A stretch of DNA of 64,000 bases from Pelosinus baikalensis (lineage in GTDB: Bacteria; Bacillota; Negativicutes; DSM-13327), in assembly GCF_020819555.1 (NCBI RefSeq), contig NZ_JAJHJB010000001.1:186001-250000 (forward strand). The letters run 5' to 3'. Made by a program: the position numbers and the translations under genes. A model generated the notes under the pieces. It saw only the letters and a program-made list of their open reading frames with translations, searched no databases and was not told the origin of the DNA. Each line of letters opens with the position of its first letter. Position 1 is the first letter of the stretch. This document shows positions 25,434 through 33,691 of the stretch, one piece after another.

Positions 25434-25465
25434 GTAGCCAAGATGGCAGTTGCTATCTTGGCTAC
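25434..25465 (+). terminator. Hairpin after the 49-codon ORF
   Basis: GTAGCCAAGAT and ATCTTGGCTAC form an 11-bp stem with a 10-nt loop. The T-run that follows is weak. Confidence 0.6.
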
Positions 25466-25510
25466 ACTGTTGCTTATTATTGAATAACAGGATTAGGAGA
25501 TTTGGGAAGA

Positions 25511-25798
25511 TTAGGATCTGGATTCTGAAAAGCTGGGCTGAGGATTGTTAATATCAAAATACTTTCCAGGGGTAGACAAATCAAAATAAAGACGTGCATT
25601 CTTATCCACACCCCAATCTTTAGTGGAACCTGTTCCTTGAATTTGATTAAATGATTGTCGGAATAAGGTGTTATGAGCTTCTTCTCGATTAAGTAGAAAG
25701 TCAATAGTATTTCTGACATATTGATCTTCAATTTGACGGTGAAGGTACTCATAAACAACTTTGGCTTGTTGTTCTGCTGCAATATTTGATAATAACGA
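25511..25798 (-). pseudogene. Manganese catalase C-terminal remnant
   Basis: The minus-strand frame ending at 25511 reads LLSNIAAEQQAKVVYEYL, then RNTIDFLLNREEAHNTLFR, then STKDWGVDKNARLYFDLS. This is the second half of the ferritin-like Mn-catalase (CotJC-type) core with its E and E..H metal ligands, followed by the typical STKD.G....ARLYFDLS stretch. About 95 residues remain of some 200-300; the N-terminal helices are gone and the frame meets a stop immediately upstream. A longer open frame on the same strand (25477-25782) is an out-of-frame shadow. Confidence 0.75.
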
Positions 25799-25913
25799 AA
25801 CTCTATCCCTTTATCGTAGAATGCAAGGAAACGTTGCCCCCTTGCGTATGATTTATAAAAGATATGAAGATACTAAATTAGAACCACGAAATATCAGAAA
25901 TGGAGGAGATATT

Positions 25914-26108
25914 ATGGTAAGGGTTTGCCCGACTTGTTCAAATGTAGATATTGATAAATTGGAGAAATTTGTACCAGATAATCTAGAAGTGGAATGCATA
26001 GGTGAGTGTGGTCAGTATGAAGGAAAAAGTTTTGGATATATAAATAATGAATTAGTAATAAAAGACACAGAACAAGAATTTCTTGAATCAGTAAAATCTA
26101 TGCAGTAG
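25914..26108 (+). CDS. DUF1450-type small protein
   Basis: 64 residues: MVRVCPTCSNVD at the start, then CIGECGQYEGKSFGYINNELVI and a helical C-terminus. The Cys pattern (CPTC..C..C) and the 'inside a small thioredoxin-like ferredoxin fold' look match DUF1450/YuzB-like proteins of unknown function. TGGAGGAG precedes the ATG. It lies 156 bp upstream of the CODH gene in the same direction. A role as an electron carrier or metal-handling partner is only a guess. Confidence 0.6.
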   Translation: MVRVCPTCSNVDIDKLEKFVPDNLEVECIGECGQYEGKSFGYINNELVIKDTEQEFLESVKSMQ

Positions 26109-26141
26109 TCCCCCAATACACATTTAGCAGCACACAAAGGT

Positions 26142-26166
26142 GTGGCAATGATCTGTCATGTGCCAC
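26142..26166. promoter_or_regulatory. GTGGCA-TGCCAC inverted repeat upstream of cooS
   Basis: GTGGCA (26142-26147) and TGCCAC (26161-26166) are perfect inverted arms 13 bp apart, in the 156-bp gap before cooS. This is a candidate operator for a CO- or redox-responsive regulator. Confidence 0.4.
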
Positions 26167-26264
26167 GATACTATCGGATTTAGAGAGTTAGTATAGCATG
26201 TAATTTTTTTACCTATTCAAGATTTACAGGAAAATTGTTGAAACTATAATAAGAAGGAGAGATT

Positions 26265-28397
26265 ATGCTAATGTCAAATGAGAAAGAAACATTAATTAAA
26301 AGTTCGGATCAAACTAGTCGTGGTGATGTGGAGTCAATTGCTGGGAAAGGTGACGCAAGCGGTACCAATAATCCTAATGCACATTTTGATGTTCATGAGA
26401 ATGCTAAAAAATACTATGATATTGAAAAATCGCCTGCTTCCATGGAGGAAGTACATAAATGGCAGCGCCAGCATATTAAAACCCATGATCAGAGTAAAGA
26501 TGGGTTTCCCCTTAATATAATAGTCGATCCTGCCATGCGTGAAATGTATCAGCACGTTCACGCGCAAGGTCTCACTAATGTTTTTGATCGGTTCGAGCAA
26601 CAGGAGAAGATTCGCTGTAATTTTTGTACATCCGGTTTATCATGTCAATTATGTGCCAATGGTCCCTGTCGTATTAATGCCAAGACGCCCCGAGGTAACT
26701 GCGGTGTTGATGCAGATGTAATGGTATCGAGAAATTTTGTGTATCGTCACGTCACGATTGGAACTTCAGCAAATATATTCCACGCGCAGCAAGCTGCACG
26801 TACTTTGAAAGCAGCTGCCGAAAATCCCAATAGTGGTTTGAAAATCCGTGATAAAGAAAAATTACTTAAATATGCGGAAATGGCTGGATTAAATAGCCAT
26901 GAAGATGTAAATAAAGTGGCTGTTAATTTCGCCAATTGGGTGCTTGAAGATATGGGGAGACCTTATTGGGAAGAGTCGGCAATGACCAAAGTCTTTGCTC
27001 CTCCTAAACGTCAAGAATTATGGCGCAAATTAGGCTTATTTCCAGGTGGTGGTTTTAGTGAAATCGCATTAGCGCAAACAAAGTGCATGACAAATCTGAA
27101 TGCCGATCCAGTTGATTTTTTACTCACTTCCGTACGATTAGGTGTCGCAAATGAATATCAAGGCTTATTTGCTCTCGATATTTTACAAGAAATATTAATG
27201 GGTACACAAAAGATAAGAACTGCAAAACAAAATATGGGTTTACTCAATAAGGATATGGTAAATATTATTACCAATGGACATATGCCGCTTACAGCACACG
27301 TTGTGATTGAATTAGCTTCCACTCCTGAGTGGCAGGAAAAGGCACGAAAAGCAGGTGCAACGGGTCTTCAGATATTAGGTCATGTTTGTGAAGGGCAACA
27401 GCTGCTTAACTATGAAGATACTGGGAAGATGAGCGCGTACGGTGGTCAGGAAGGGGAATGGTTGTCAGAAGAATATCTGTTAGCAACTGGGGCAGTGGAT
27501 CTATTTATGTTTGATTACAACTGTACGATTCCGACCCTGCCCTTATATGCTAAGCGCTTTGGCACTACTATGGTTAGTACCCATGAAGTCATTCGTATGC
27601 CTGATACACAAGTTGTAGAATTTAAGCCTGAAGAGATGAGTACACAGGCGGAAAAGATTTTAAATATGGCAATTGAGGCGTATTCTAAGCGAAAAGCAGA
27701 AAATAGAGAAGTCTATATTCCCCCACATGTGTCTGATTGTATGATTGGTTTTAGTACCGAATCAGTAAAAGCAGCTTTAGGTGGTTCGTGGAAGCCACTG
27801 ATAGATGCAATTGTAGAGGGGAAAATTCGCGGGATTGCTACGATCGTTGGCTGTACAACTGCTCGATATGGACAAGGTGGTAGTAACATTTTCCGGATTA
27901 CGAAAGGTCTTATTGAAAAAGACATCCTAGTACTATCTGGTGGCTGTACTTCATCCGTAATGCAGTATACTGGGCTGGCAGATCCCAAGGCAGCGGACGA
28001 AGCGGGAAGTGGCTTGAAGGCAGTGTGTAAGGCATTAGGAATTCCGCCAGTACTCTCCTATGGTGCATGTGTAGACATTGGGAAAATGACCCAGACGGCT
28101 AAAGAGATTGCTGATGCGCTAGATGTAGATACGAATATGCTACCAATTGTTATTGGTGCACCTGAATATTTAGAGCAAAAGGCAGTTGCCGATGCTTGTA
28201 CTGCCATTGCCCTGGGGTGGCTAGTACATGTTGCCCCAGTTCCTTCGGTGACAGGGAGCGATTTAGTAGTAAAAACACTAACAGAAACGACTGAAACCTT
28301 GGGTTTGGGCAAATTGACAGTGGAAACGTCTGCGGACAAAACCGTTCAAATTTATGTAGACCATATTGAGAAAAAGCGCAAAGAGCTTGGAATATAG
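26265..28397 (+). CDS. cooS: Anaerobic Ni-Fe carbon monoxide dehydrogenase (CooS)
   Basis: 710 residues. The cluster-binding N-terminus reads IRCNFCTSGLSCQLCANGPCRI (Cys 118, 121, 127, 130, 135). The spacing C118-X2-C121 is the short D-cluster type known from Desulfovibrio vulgaris CODH ([2Fe-2S]), not the long-spaced [4Fe-4S] type. Active-site C-cluster ligands are visible in GHVCEGQQ (His), DYNCTIP, GCTTARYGQGG, LSGGCTSSVMQ and YGACVDIG. It oxidises CO to CO2 (reversibly). The N-terminal extension before the clusters (about 110 residues, Ser/Asn/Asp-rich at the start) is longer than usual. No acetyl-CoA synthase, CooF or CooC lies nearby, so it is an orphan CODH. SD AAGGAG lies 5 bp from ATG 26265; ATG 26271 is an alternative. 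Confidence 0.93.
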   Translation: MLMSNEKETLIKSSDQTSRGDVESIAGKGDASGTNNPNAHFDVHENAKKYYDIEKSPASMEEVHKWQRQHIKTHDQSKDGFPLNIIVDPAMREMYQHVHAQGLTNVFDRFEQQEKIRCNFCTSGLSCQLCANGPCRINAKTPRGNCGVDADVMVSRNFVYRHVTIGTSANIFHAQQAARTLKAAAENPNSGLKIRDKEKLLKYAEMAGLNSHEDVNKVAVNFANWVLEDMGRPYWEESAMTKVFAPPKRQELWRKLGLFPGGGFSEIALAQTKCMTNLNADPVDFLLTSVRLGVANEYQGLFALDILQEILMGTQKIRTAKQNMGLLNKDMVNIITNGHMPLTAHVVIELASTPEWQEKARKAGATGLQILGHVCEGQQLLNYEDTGKMSAYGGQEGEWLSEEYLLATGAVDLFMFDYNCTIPTLPLYAKRFGTTMVSTHEVIRMPDTQVVEFKPEEMSTQAEKILNMAIEAYSKRKAENREVYIPPHVSDCMIGFSTESVKAALGGSWKPLIDAIVEGKIRGIATIVGCTTARYGQGGSNIFRITKGLIEKDILVLSGGCTSSVMQYTGLADPKAADEAGSGLKAVCKALGIPPVLSYGACVDIGKMTQTAKEIADALDVDTNMLPIVIGAPEYLEQKAVADACTAIALGWLVHVAPVPSVTGSDLVVKTLTETTETLGLGKLTVETSADKTVQIYVDHIEKKRKELGI

Positions 28398-28417
28398 GTA
28401 CTGTACTAGAAGAAAAA

Positions 28418-28458
28418 GGAACCTCTTGTGAATACTTTTGGTATCCATAAGAGGTTCC
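28418..28458. terminator. Terminator between cooS and the spermidine operon
   Basis: GGAACCTCTT pairs with AAGAGGTTCC, extended by an inner ATAC/GTAT stem. The minus-strand side is followed by TTTTTC, so it is strongest for the convergent spermidine operon. Confidence 0.8.
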
Positions 28459-28467
28459 CCTATATCA

Positions 28468-29727
28468 TCAAACAGACTCTAATGATTCAATTATCGGCGG
28501 TGTAAAGGCTACTGGAGCTTCATTAATTTCAGTAGGTAAGCCCATTGTATCAAGTAAATCAATAAACGGCTTTGCCTCTAGTTCTTCAACATTTACCATA
28601 TGTTTTACATCCCACTCACCGCGGGCAACTAACATCGCTGCCGCTGCTACTGGTACTCCTGCTGTATAGCTGATTGCCTGGGATTCTACTTCTTGGTAAC
28701 ACTCAGCATGATCACAAATATTATAAATAAAGATTGCTTTTGGTTCATTATTCTTGGTTCCGCTAATGTAATTGCCAATGCAGGTTTTGCCAGTATAACC
28801 AGGAGCTAAGGAGGATGGATCTGGCAGTAAAGCTTTTAATATTTTAAGAGGTGCAATTTCCACACCTTCTGTTATTTTCACTGGTTTTTCCGAGGTAAGA
28901 CCAATATTGGTCAAAACGGAAAATACATTTAGGTAATGCTCGCCAAAACCCATCCAAAAACGAATGGAATTTGCGTCAATATTCTTAGATAGAGAATGCA
29001 GCTCATCATGTCCTGTCAAGTATACGGGACAAGATCCCACCACAGGAAAATCATAATCTACACGTATGGAGTGAACTTTCTGCAGCACCCATTTACGATC
29101 TATCCAAGTCCATACCTTTTTAAATTCTCGGAAATTAATCTCTGGGTCAAAATTAGTGGCAAAATACTTGCCATGACTGCCAGCATTAACATCCAAGATA
29201 TCAATTGTATCAATGGTATCAAAGTATTCCTTTTGCGCTAATGCACACCAGGCATTTACTACACCAGGATCAAAGCCAATACCTAATATTGCCGTAATCC
29301 CTTTTTCAGCGCAGCGTTCCTTGCGTTTCCACTCATGGTTCGCATACCAAGGCGGATTTTCGCAAACCTTATCCGGCTCTTCATGAATTGCTGTGTCCAT
29401 ATACACGACACCAGCTTCAATACATGCCTCTAAAACGGACATGTTAATATAGGACTGACCTACATTAATAACAATTTCTGATTTGGTCTCTTTGATTAAC
29501 TCCACCAAAGATGGAATATTCAAAGCATCTACTTCTCGTGAATACAGTTTCTTCGTTGAATCCTTTAAGTGACCTTTGCGCAGTATACTTTCGATGATTG
29601 CCTCACACTTTTGCTGGGTCCGAGAAGCTATGCAAATATCCCCTAAGACATCGTTGTTCATCGCGCACTTATGAGCAACTACATGAGCCACTCCCCCAGC
29701 ACCTACAATTAAAACATTTTTTTTCAT
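28468..29727 (-). CDS. Carboxynorspermidine/carboxyspermidine dehydrogenase
   Basis: A 419-residue saccharopine-dehydrogenase-family protein. The NAD(P)-binding motif is VGAGGVAHVVAHKCA (7-21), followed by VINVGQSYINMSVLEACIEAGVVYMDTA, GFDPGVVNAWCALAQ, a dimerisation/catalytic domain and GYTGKTCIGNYISG. It condenses aspartate semialdehyde with putrescine (or diaminopropane) and reduces the Schiff base to carboxyspermidine. It is co-transcribed with the decarboxylase gene (30-bp gap), GGGAGG before ATG. This is the alternative spermidine route used by many Firmicutes lacking S-adenosylmethionine-dependent spermidine synthase. Confidence 0.9.
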   Translation of the reverse strand: MKKNVLIVGAGGVAHVVAHKCAMNNDVLGDICIASRTQQKCEAIIESILRKGHLKDSTKKLYSREVDALNIPSLVELIKETKSEIVINVGQSYINMSVLEACIEAGVVYMDTAIHEEPDKVCENPPWYANHEWKRKERCAEKGITAILGIGFDPGVVNAWCALAQKEYFDTIDTIDILDVNAGSHGKYFATNFDPEINFREFKKVWTWIDRKWVLQKVHSIRVDYDFPVVGSCPVYLTGHDELHSLSKNIDANSIRFWMGFGEHYLNVFSVLTNIGLTSEKPVKITEGVEIAPLKILKALLPDPSSLAPGYTGKTCIGNYISGTKNNEPKAIFIYNICDHAECYQEVESQAISYTAGVPVAAAAMLVARGEWDVKHMVNVEELEAKPFIDLLDTMGLPTEINEAPVAFTPPIIESLESV

Positions 29728-29756
29728 TTTTTCCTCCCTTACTTGTAATACAATTT

Positions 29757-30860
29757 TTATGATAAACTATTTAAGAAATCTGCATAACTAAATCTGCGGA
29801 TCACTTCTACAGTATCATCCAACCTCCGCACAGCAATAGCTGGCATTTTTAACCCATTAAACCAATTCTTTTTTACCATCGTATAACCGGCCGCGTCGGC
29901 AAACCGAATTTCACTGCCAATTTGCAGTTTATCTTGGAAATGATAGGTGCCAAAAACATCTCCCGCTAGGCAAGATCGGCCGGCAACCATATATTGATAC
30001 TTTCCGGTATCGCTCTCATCTATTTTGGCAGAAAGACTATATATTAATAAATCCAACATATGTCCTTCCACAGAAGCATCAACAATGGCAATGTCCATTT
30101 CATTATGAACCAAGTCAACCACGCTGGTAACCAGCTCTGCACAGCCAGTAATCGCACTTTCACCTGGTTCTAAATATACCTGAACATCAAATTCTTTAGC
30201 AAAATCAGCTAATTTTTTGCTGAAAGTTTCGATTGGATACCCTTCTTTGGTGAAATATAATCCGCCGCCAAGACTTACCCATTGTAATTGTTTTAGCATA
30301 TCCCCATAGTATTCACCAATGAAGTCAAGTTGCTTTGAAAAAGTATCCACATCATCATTTTCACAGTTATAATGAAACATCAAACCGCTAAGACGATGAA
30401 GCTGCTGTGCCAATACTTGCTTGTCAACAACTCCCAGCCTTGAATGCTTACGGGCTGGATCGGCTAAATCAAAATGGGAATGACTAATTCCCGGATTGAC
30501 GCGCAAACCCAATTTAGCTGATTTGACCACATCGTAATATCGGTCAAGCTGGGAAACAGAATTAAAAATAATTTTATCAGCAAATTCGGTTACAGCCAGG
30601 ATATCCTCCTGGGAATATCCCACACAATACGCATGGGTCTCCTTACCGAATTTTTCATGTCCTAGACGTGCTTCATACAGAGAACTGGAGGTGGTTCCAT
30701 CCATGTATTGCTTCATCAAGTCAAATACACTCCAGGTGGAAAAGCATTTTAGGGCCAATACTGACTTGGCTCCAGAAAGCTGACGCACCTGCTGAATGAT
30801 CTGCAAGTTCCTCAGCAGTTTTTTTTCATCAATCAGGTAATAAGGCGTGGCAATTGTCAT
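29757..30860 (-). CDS. nspC: Carboxynorspermidine decarboxylase
   Basis: A 367-residue PLP-dependent alanine-racemase-fold decarboxylase. The PLP lysine sits in ALKCFS (K38), followed by TSSSLYEARLG, GLRVNPGISHSHFD, HYNCEN, SLGGGLYFTKEG, EPGESA and AGRSCLAGDVFG (catalytic Cys). It decarboxylates carboxyspermidine to spermidine. First gene of the two-gene operon, with CAGGAG before ATG and a promoter-like TCGACA-17-TATTAT upstream on the minus strand. Confidence 0.92.
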   Translation of the reverse strand: MTIATPYYLIDEKKLLRNLQIIQQVRQLSGAKSVLALKCFSTWSVFDLMKQYMDGTTSSSLYEARLGHEKFGKETHAYCVGYSQEDILAVTEFADKIIFNSVSQLDRYYDVVKSAKLGLRVNPGISHSHFDLADPARKHSRLGVVDKQVLAQQLHRLSGLMFHYNCENDDVDTFSKQLDFIGEYYGDMLKQLQWVSLGGGLYFTKEGYPIETFSKKLADFAKEFDVQVYLEPGESAITGCAELVTSVVDLVHNEMDIAIVDASVEGHMLDLLIYSLSAKIDESDTGKYQYMVAGRSCLAGDVFGTYHFQDKLQIGSEIRFADAAGYTMVKKNWFNGLKMPAIAVRRLDDTVEVIRRFSYADFLNSLS

Positions 30861-30992
30861 TTTTAAAAGCTCCTGTTTATAAATATTATTTTAAAATGAG
30901 CTACCCAAGCTCAAAAAATGATCTTATGTAAAAGTATATTATTTAAAGATAAATACTTATTTTTTGCATCCTACAATTTTTCTACGACACTA

Positions 30993-31021
30993 ATAATAGC
31001 AAAATCGAGCGCATTTGTCGA
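30993..31021 (-). promoter_or_regulatory. Promoter of the spermidine operon
   Basis: On the minus strand, TCGACA (31021-31016), a 17-bp spacer and TATTAT (30998-30993). It lies about 130 bp before the nspC start. Confidence 0.5.
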
Positions 31022-31111
31022 TTATTCTTTAAAAATAATCGAAATTTATATTTAAAAGTCGTTTGTCGCCGAAATGGTGTGATTTACTAGTTATCATTGC
31101 TACTATTATTA

Positions 31112-31528
31112 CTACTGGCAAAGTTCAGGATTGTCAGTAATCTTTTTGGTAAGTCCAATAAATTGCTCTTTCTCCTGTGGTTCCAAAGTTGATAACAGCG
31201 AACGAAAAAACAACTGGTCTTCTTCTATATGTTTTCTTCCAAGATCTCTTCCACTAGAAGTGCAGTATAAATAAACAGCCTTTCGATCCTTCTCCGTCCG
31301 TTCTCGCTTAACAAGCCCTTTGTTCTCCAACCGACTTACAATTCCAGTTAACGTAGAGGGTTTAATACAGTAATGCTCGGCAAAATCATTGAACCGCCAA
31401 GGATCATCTGTGCGTATATGCTGCAGCACATATAACTCTTTGCCCGAGAGTCCTGTTCGCTCAAACTGCCTTATTTCCTTTTCTTTAAATATATGAATTA
31501 GTTTATGAAGTATCTGAAACTCCTTCAC
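31112..31528 (-). CDS. MarR-family regulator
   Basis: 138 residues. The winged helix (RFNDFAEHYCIKPSTLTGIVSRLENKGLVKRERTEKDRKAVYLYCTSSGRDL) matches the MarR consensus with the DRR/DRK wing. It is the only gene of its transcription unit, starting at GTG after GGGAGG. A perfect 11-bp palindrome about 35 bp upstream suggests autorepression. The target beyond itself is not clear from context. Confidence 0.88.
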   Translation of the reverse strand: MKEFQILHKLIHIFKEKEIRQFERTGLSGKELYVLQHIRTDDPWRFNDFAEHYCIKPSTLTGIVSRLENKGLVKRERTEKDRKAVYLYCTSSGRDLGRKHIEEDQLFFRSLLSTLEPQEKEQFIGLTKKITDNPELCQ

Positions 31529-31562
31529 CCAACAACCTCCCTCTTTTGTTTAATACTTCATG

Positions 31563-31573
31563 CGTATAATACG
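31563..31573. promoter_or_regulatory. MarR operator candidate
   Basis: CGTAT-A-ATACG is a perfect palindrome nested inside a wider inverted repeat (TAATACTT at 31551, AAGTATTA at 31578), directly upstream of the marR gene. Confidence 0.5.
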
Positions 31574-31671
31574 TTTTAAGTATTACAATCGTATACTAAA
31601 GTGTTCTTCACGTCAAGTACTGCAGGATTCATTGTGCTTGATTGTAATTTTTCTTCTAAATAAGATAGCTC

Positions 31672-31730
31672 TTAAAAAACATATAAAACATTGAACCACA
31701 AAGGCGCAAAGGACACAAAGAGATTTATAA
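31672..31730 (+). repeat. Dispersed repeat copy R4 (left half)
   Basis: Lead TTAAAAAACATATAAAACA plus GAACCACAAAGGCGCAAAGG and ACACAAAG. The right palindromic half is absent. Same orientation as the others. Confidence 0.85.
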
Positions 31731-31790
31731 AACTTCTTATAATATCTTTTTTGTCACTAGGAAACAGATTCTTTGTGATGCTATAAGAAA

Positions 31791-31826
31791 AAAGTTCACG
31801 CTAGTTACATTGCCAGCGTGAACTTT
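31791..31826 (-). terminator. Terminator of the mannitol PTS gene
   Basis: AAAGTTCACGCT and AGCGTGAACTTT form a 12-bp stem with a 12-nt loop, followed by TTTTTTC on the minus strand. Confidence 0.85.
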
Positions 31827-31887
31827 CTTTTTATGTTACGTAGTCAGGAACGATGTATGTCTGTGACTTCAAGTGAGGAAGATTAGC

Positions 31888-33294
31888 TTATGACAAACGT
31901 TTTACTAACTGGTCATATTCCGGGCTGTTTAAAAAGTTTTCAATCGAAATATGTTCTGCCGTCGGCAGTTTCGTTTTCGCACGTTCGGTTAACGTTCTTT
32001 GGGTAATAACAATATCAGCATCGCTAGGAAGTTCATTGACTGCCGTATTGATAACAGTAATGTCTATGCCCGCTTCTTTAAACTTCTTACGAAGAATCGT
32101 AGCTCCCATAGCGCTAGACCCCATGCCTGCATCACAAGCAAATACCACTTTATTTACTTTTTTGGAAACAGTTTGAGTAACTTCTACTTTATTGCCTTTG
32201 AGTTCTTGTACTTTTGCGGTGGCTTGCACTAATTCATCTTCATCTGCCACCTGATTGCTCATTTTAAGAATTGCAGAGGCAATGAAAAATGCTACGGCTG
32301 TTGCAACGGCAACACCTGCTAGTACGGCTAAGAGACCGCCTTTAGGAGACATTGCAATCAATGCGAAAATACTGCCAGGAGCAGGCACAGCAACCAAACC
32401 AGCACCTAAAGCTTGGAAAGTCAGAGTACCAGAGACACCACCACCGATAACAGCTAATAGTAAACGAGGATTCATCAGGATATAAGGGAAGTAAATTTCA
32501 TGAATACCGCCAAGGAAATGAATGATAATGGCACCCGGTGCAGATTGTCTGATACTTCCTTTACCTGCAAACCAATATGCCAGCAATATGCCGAGACCTG
32601 GCCCTGGGTTTGGTTCCAATAGGAAGATAACAGATTGCCCTGCTTTGGCTGCCTGTTCCATTCCAATAGGGCTTAAAATTCCGTGATTTAAAGCATTATT
32701 CAGGAAAAGAATTTTAGCAGGTTCAATGAATACATTTGCTAAAGGTAATAATCCAGCATTTACAACGGCTGCTAAACCAGCTGACAATGCTGCCGTAATC
32801 CCTAACATGATAGGGCTGACACCAACAAATGCCAAGACTGCAAGAACACCGGCAACAATACCAGCTGAAAAGTTATTGATTAACATTTCAAAGCCAGCAG
32901 GAATGTTGCCTTCAAATGCTTCGTCAACCTTTTTAATGGCCCAGCCGCCGATAGGGCCCATTAACATTGCCCCCAAGAACATAGGCTGGGTCGAACCAAC
33001 AATAATACCCATAGTGGCAACGGCACCAACCACTCCGCCTCTGGCATCGTAGACCATTTTTCCGCCAGTATAACCAATCAGCAAGGGCAGCAGATAGACA
33101 ATCATGGGTCCTACTAGTTTTGATAAGTTTTCATTTGGCAGCCATCCTGTTGGGATAAATAAAGCGGTAATAAATCCCCATGCGATAAAAGCTCCGATAT
33201 TGGGCATTACCATTCCACTAAGAAACCTTCCGAACTTTTGAATCGTCGCGCGTGTTCCTAAACCATCTTTTTGCTTCGCTACAACTTTCTCCAC
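31888..33294 (-). CDS. mtlA: PTS mannitol-type EIICB component
   Basis: 468 residues. The IIC membrane part includes RFLSGMVMPNIGAFIAWGFITALF and the GGIHEIYFPYILMNP loop with its conserved GxHEI substrate motif. A C-terminal IIB domain carries the phospho-accepting cysteine in VVFACDAGMGSSAMGA. It imports and phosphorylates mannitol or a similar hexitol at the membrane. E. coli MtlA is a CBA fusion; here the IIA part is missing. Neither mtlF (IIA) nor mtlD is adjacent. The start is GTG 33294 after AAAGGAGG; the open frame to 33375 is not supported by an RBS. Repeats R4 and R5 flank the gene. Confidence 0.88.
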   Translation of the reverse strand: MEKVVAKQKDGLGTRATIQKFGRFLSGMVMPNIGAFIAWGFITALFIPTGWLPNENLSKLVGPMIVYLLPLLIGYTGGKMVYDARGGVVGAVATMGIIVGSTQPMFLGAMLMGPIGGWAIKKVDEAFEGNIPAGFEMLINNFSAGIVAGVLAVLAFVGVSPIMLGITAALSAGLAAVVNAGLLPLANVFIEPAKILFLNNALNHGILSPIGMEQAAKAGQSVIFLLEPNPGPGLGILLAYWFAGKGSIRQSAPGAIIIHFLGGIHEIYFPYILMNPRLLLAVIGGGVSGTLTFQALGAGLVAVPAPGSIFALIAMSPKGGLLAVLAGVAVATAVAFFIASAILKMSNQVADEDELVQATAKVQELKGNKVEVTQTVSKKVNKVVFACDAGMGSSAMGATILRKKFKEAGIDITVINTAVNELPSDADIVITQRTLTERAKTKLPTAEHISIENFLNSPEYDQLVKRLS

Positions 33295-33464
33295 TTGGCG
33301 TTCCTCCTTTAAAATGTAAATATAATGTTCTATTTGCATCATATAATACTTATATATGCTTTTCAAGAAAATCAAAATTCGATTTCGTCATAGGACTTGT
33401 TGACATTTTTATAATATTCTCATTTTAGTAAGTAAAAATAGAGGACACTACAAATACTTCTATG

Positions 33465-33580
33465 TAAAATATATAAAACGAATCGAACCACAAAGGCGCA
33501 AAGGGCACTAAGGGTTTTATTTATATTTTTTGTGCACTCCTTTGTGTGCCGCATCAGCGGCATTGTGCCTTTGTGGTTCA
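33465..33580 (+). repeat. Dispersed repeat copy R5 (full length)
   Basis: Lead TGTAAAATATATAAAACG, left half GAACCACAAAGGCGCAAAGG, central GCCGCATCAGCGGC, right end GTGCCTTTGTGGTTC. It lies between tnaA (3' side) and mtlA (5' side). Confidence 0.9.
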
Positions 33581-33624
33581 TAAGACATCTTTTCCATAAA
33601 ACTTACTTTCTATACTTAACTTAT

Positions 33625-33690
33625 AACAAAAGGACTGCCTCATTACGATTTAAAAAACATCGTAACAAGGCAGTCCTTTTGTTAGTTTTT
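33625..33690 (-). terminator. Long terminator of tryptophanase gene
   Basis: AACAAAAGGACTGCCT pairs with AGGCAGTCCTTTTGTT, with an inner TTACGAT/ATCGTAA stem. T-rich tracts follow on both sides. Confidence 0.85.
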
Positions 33691-33691
33691 C

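Larger units (their letters stand above)
24344..25913. other. Gene-decay zone
   Basis: About 1.6 kb without an intact long gene. It holds the P-type ATPase remnant (24407-24640), a possible 36-codon ORF (24723), a short open fragment reading KAFPELSSIKRVLPESQDD (about 24888-24990), a hairpin (ATAGACTT/AAGTCTAT, 25032-25060), a minus-strand membrane-protein-like fragment (SLSGAIITAAILSVIEYVV, about 25065-25180), a 49-codon ORF (25255) and the Mn-catalase remnant (25511-25798). Intergenic A+T content is high. Confidence 0.65.

Noticed and set aside
25477..25782. 101-codon minus-strand ORF
   Set aside because: Its translation looks random; the neighbouring frame on the same strand is clearly Mn-catalase.
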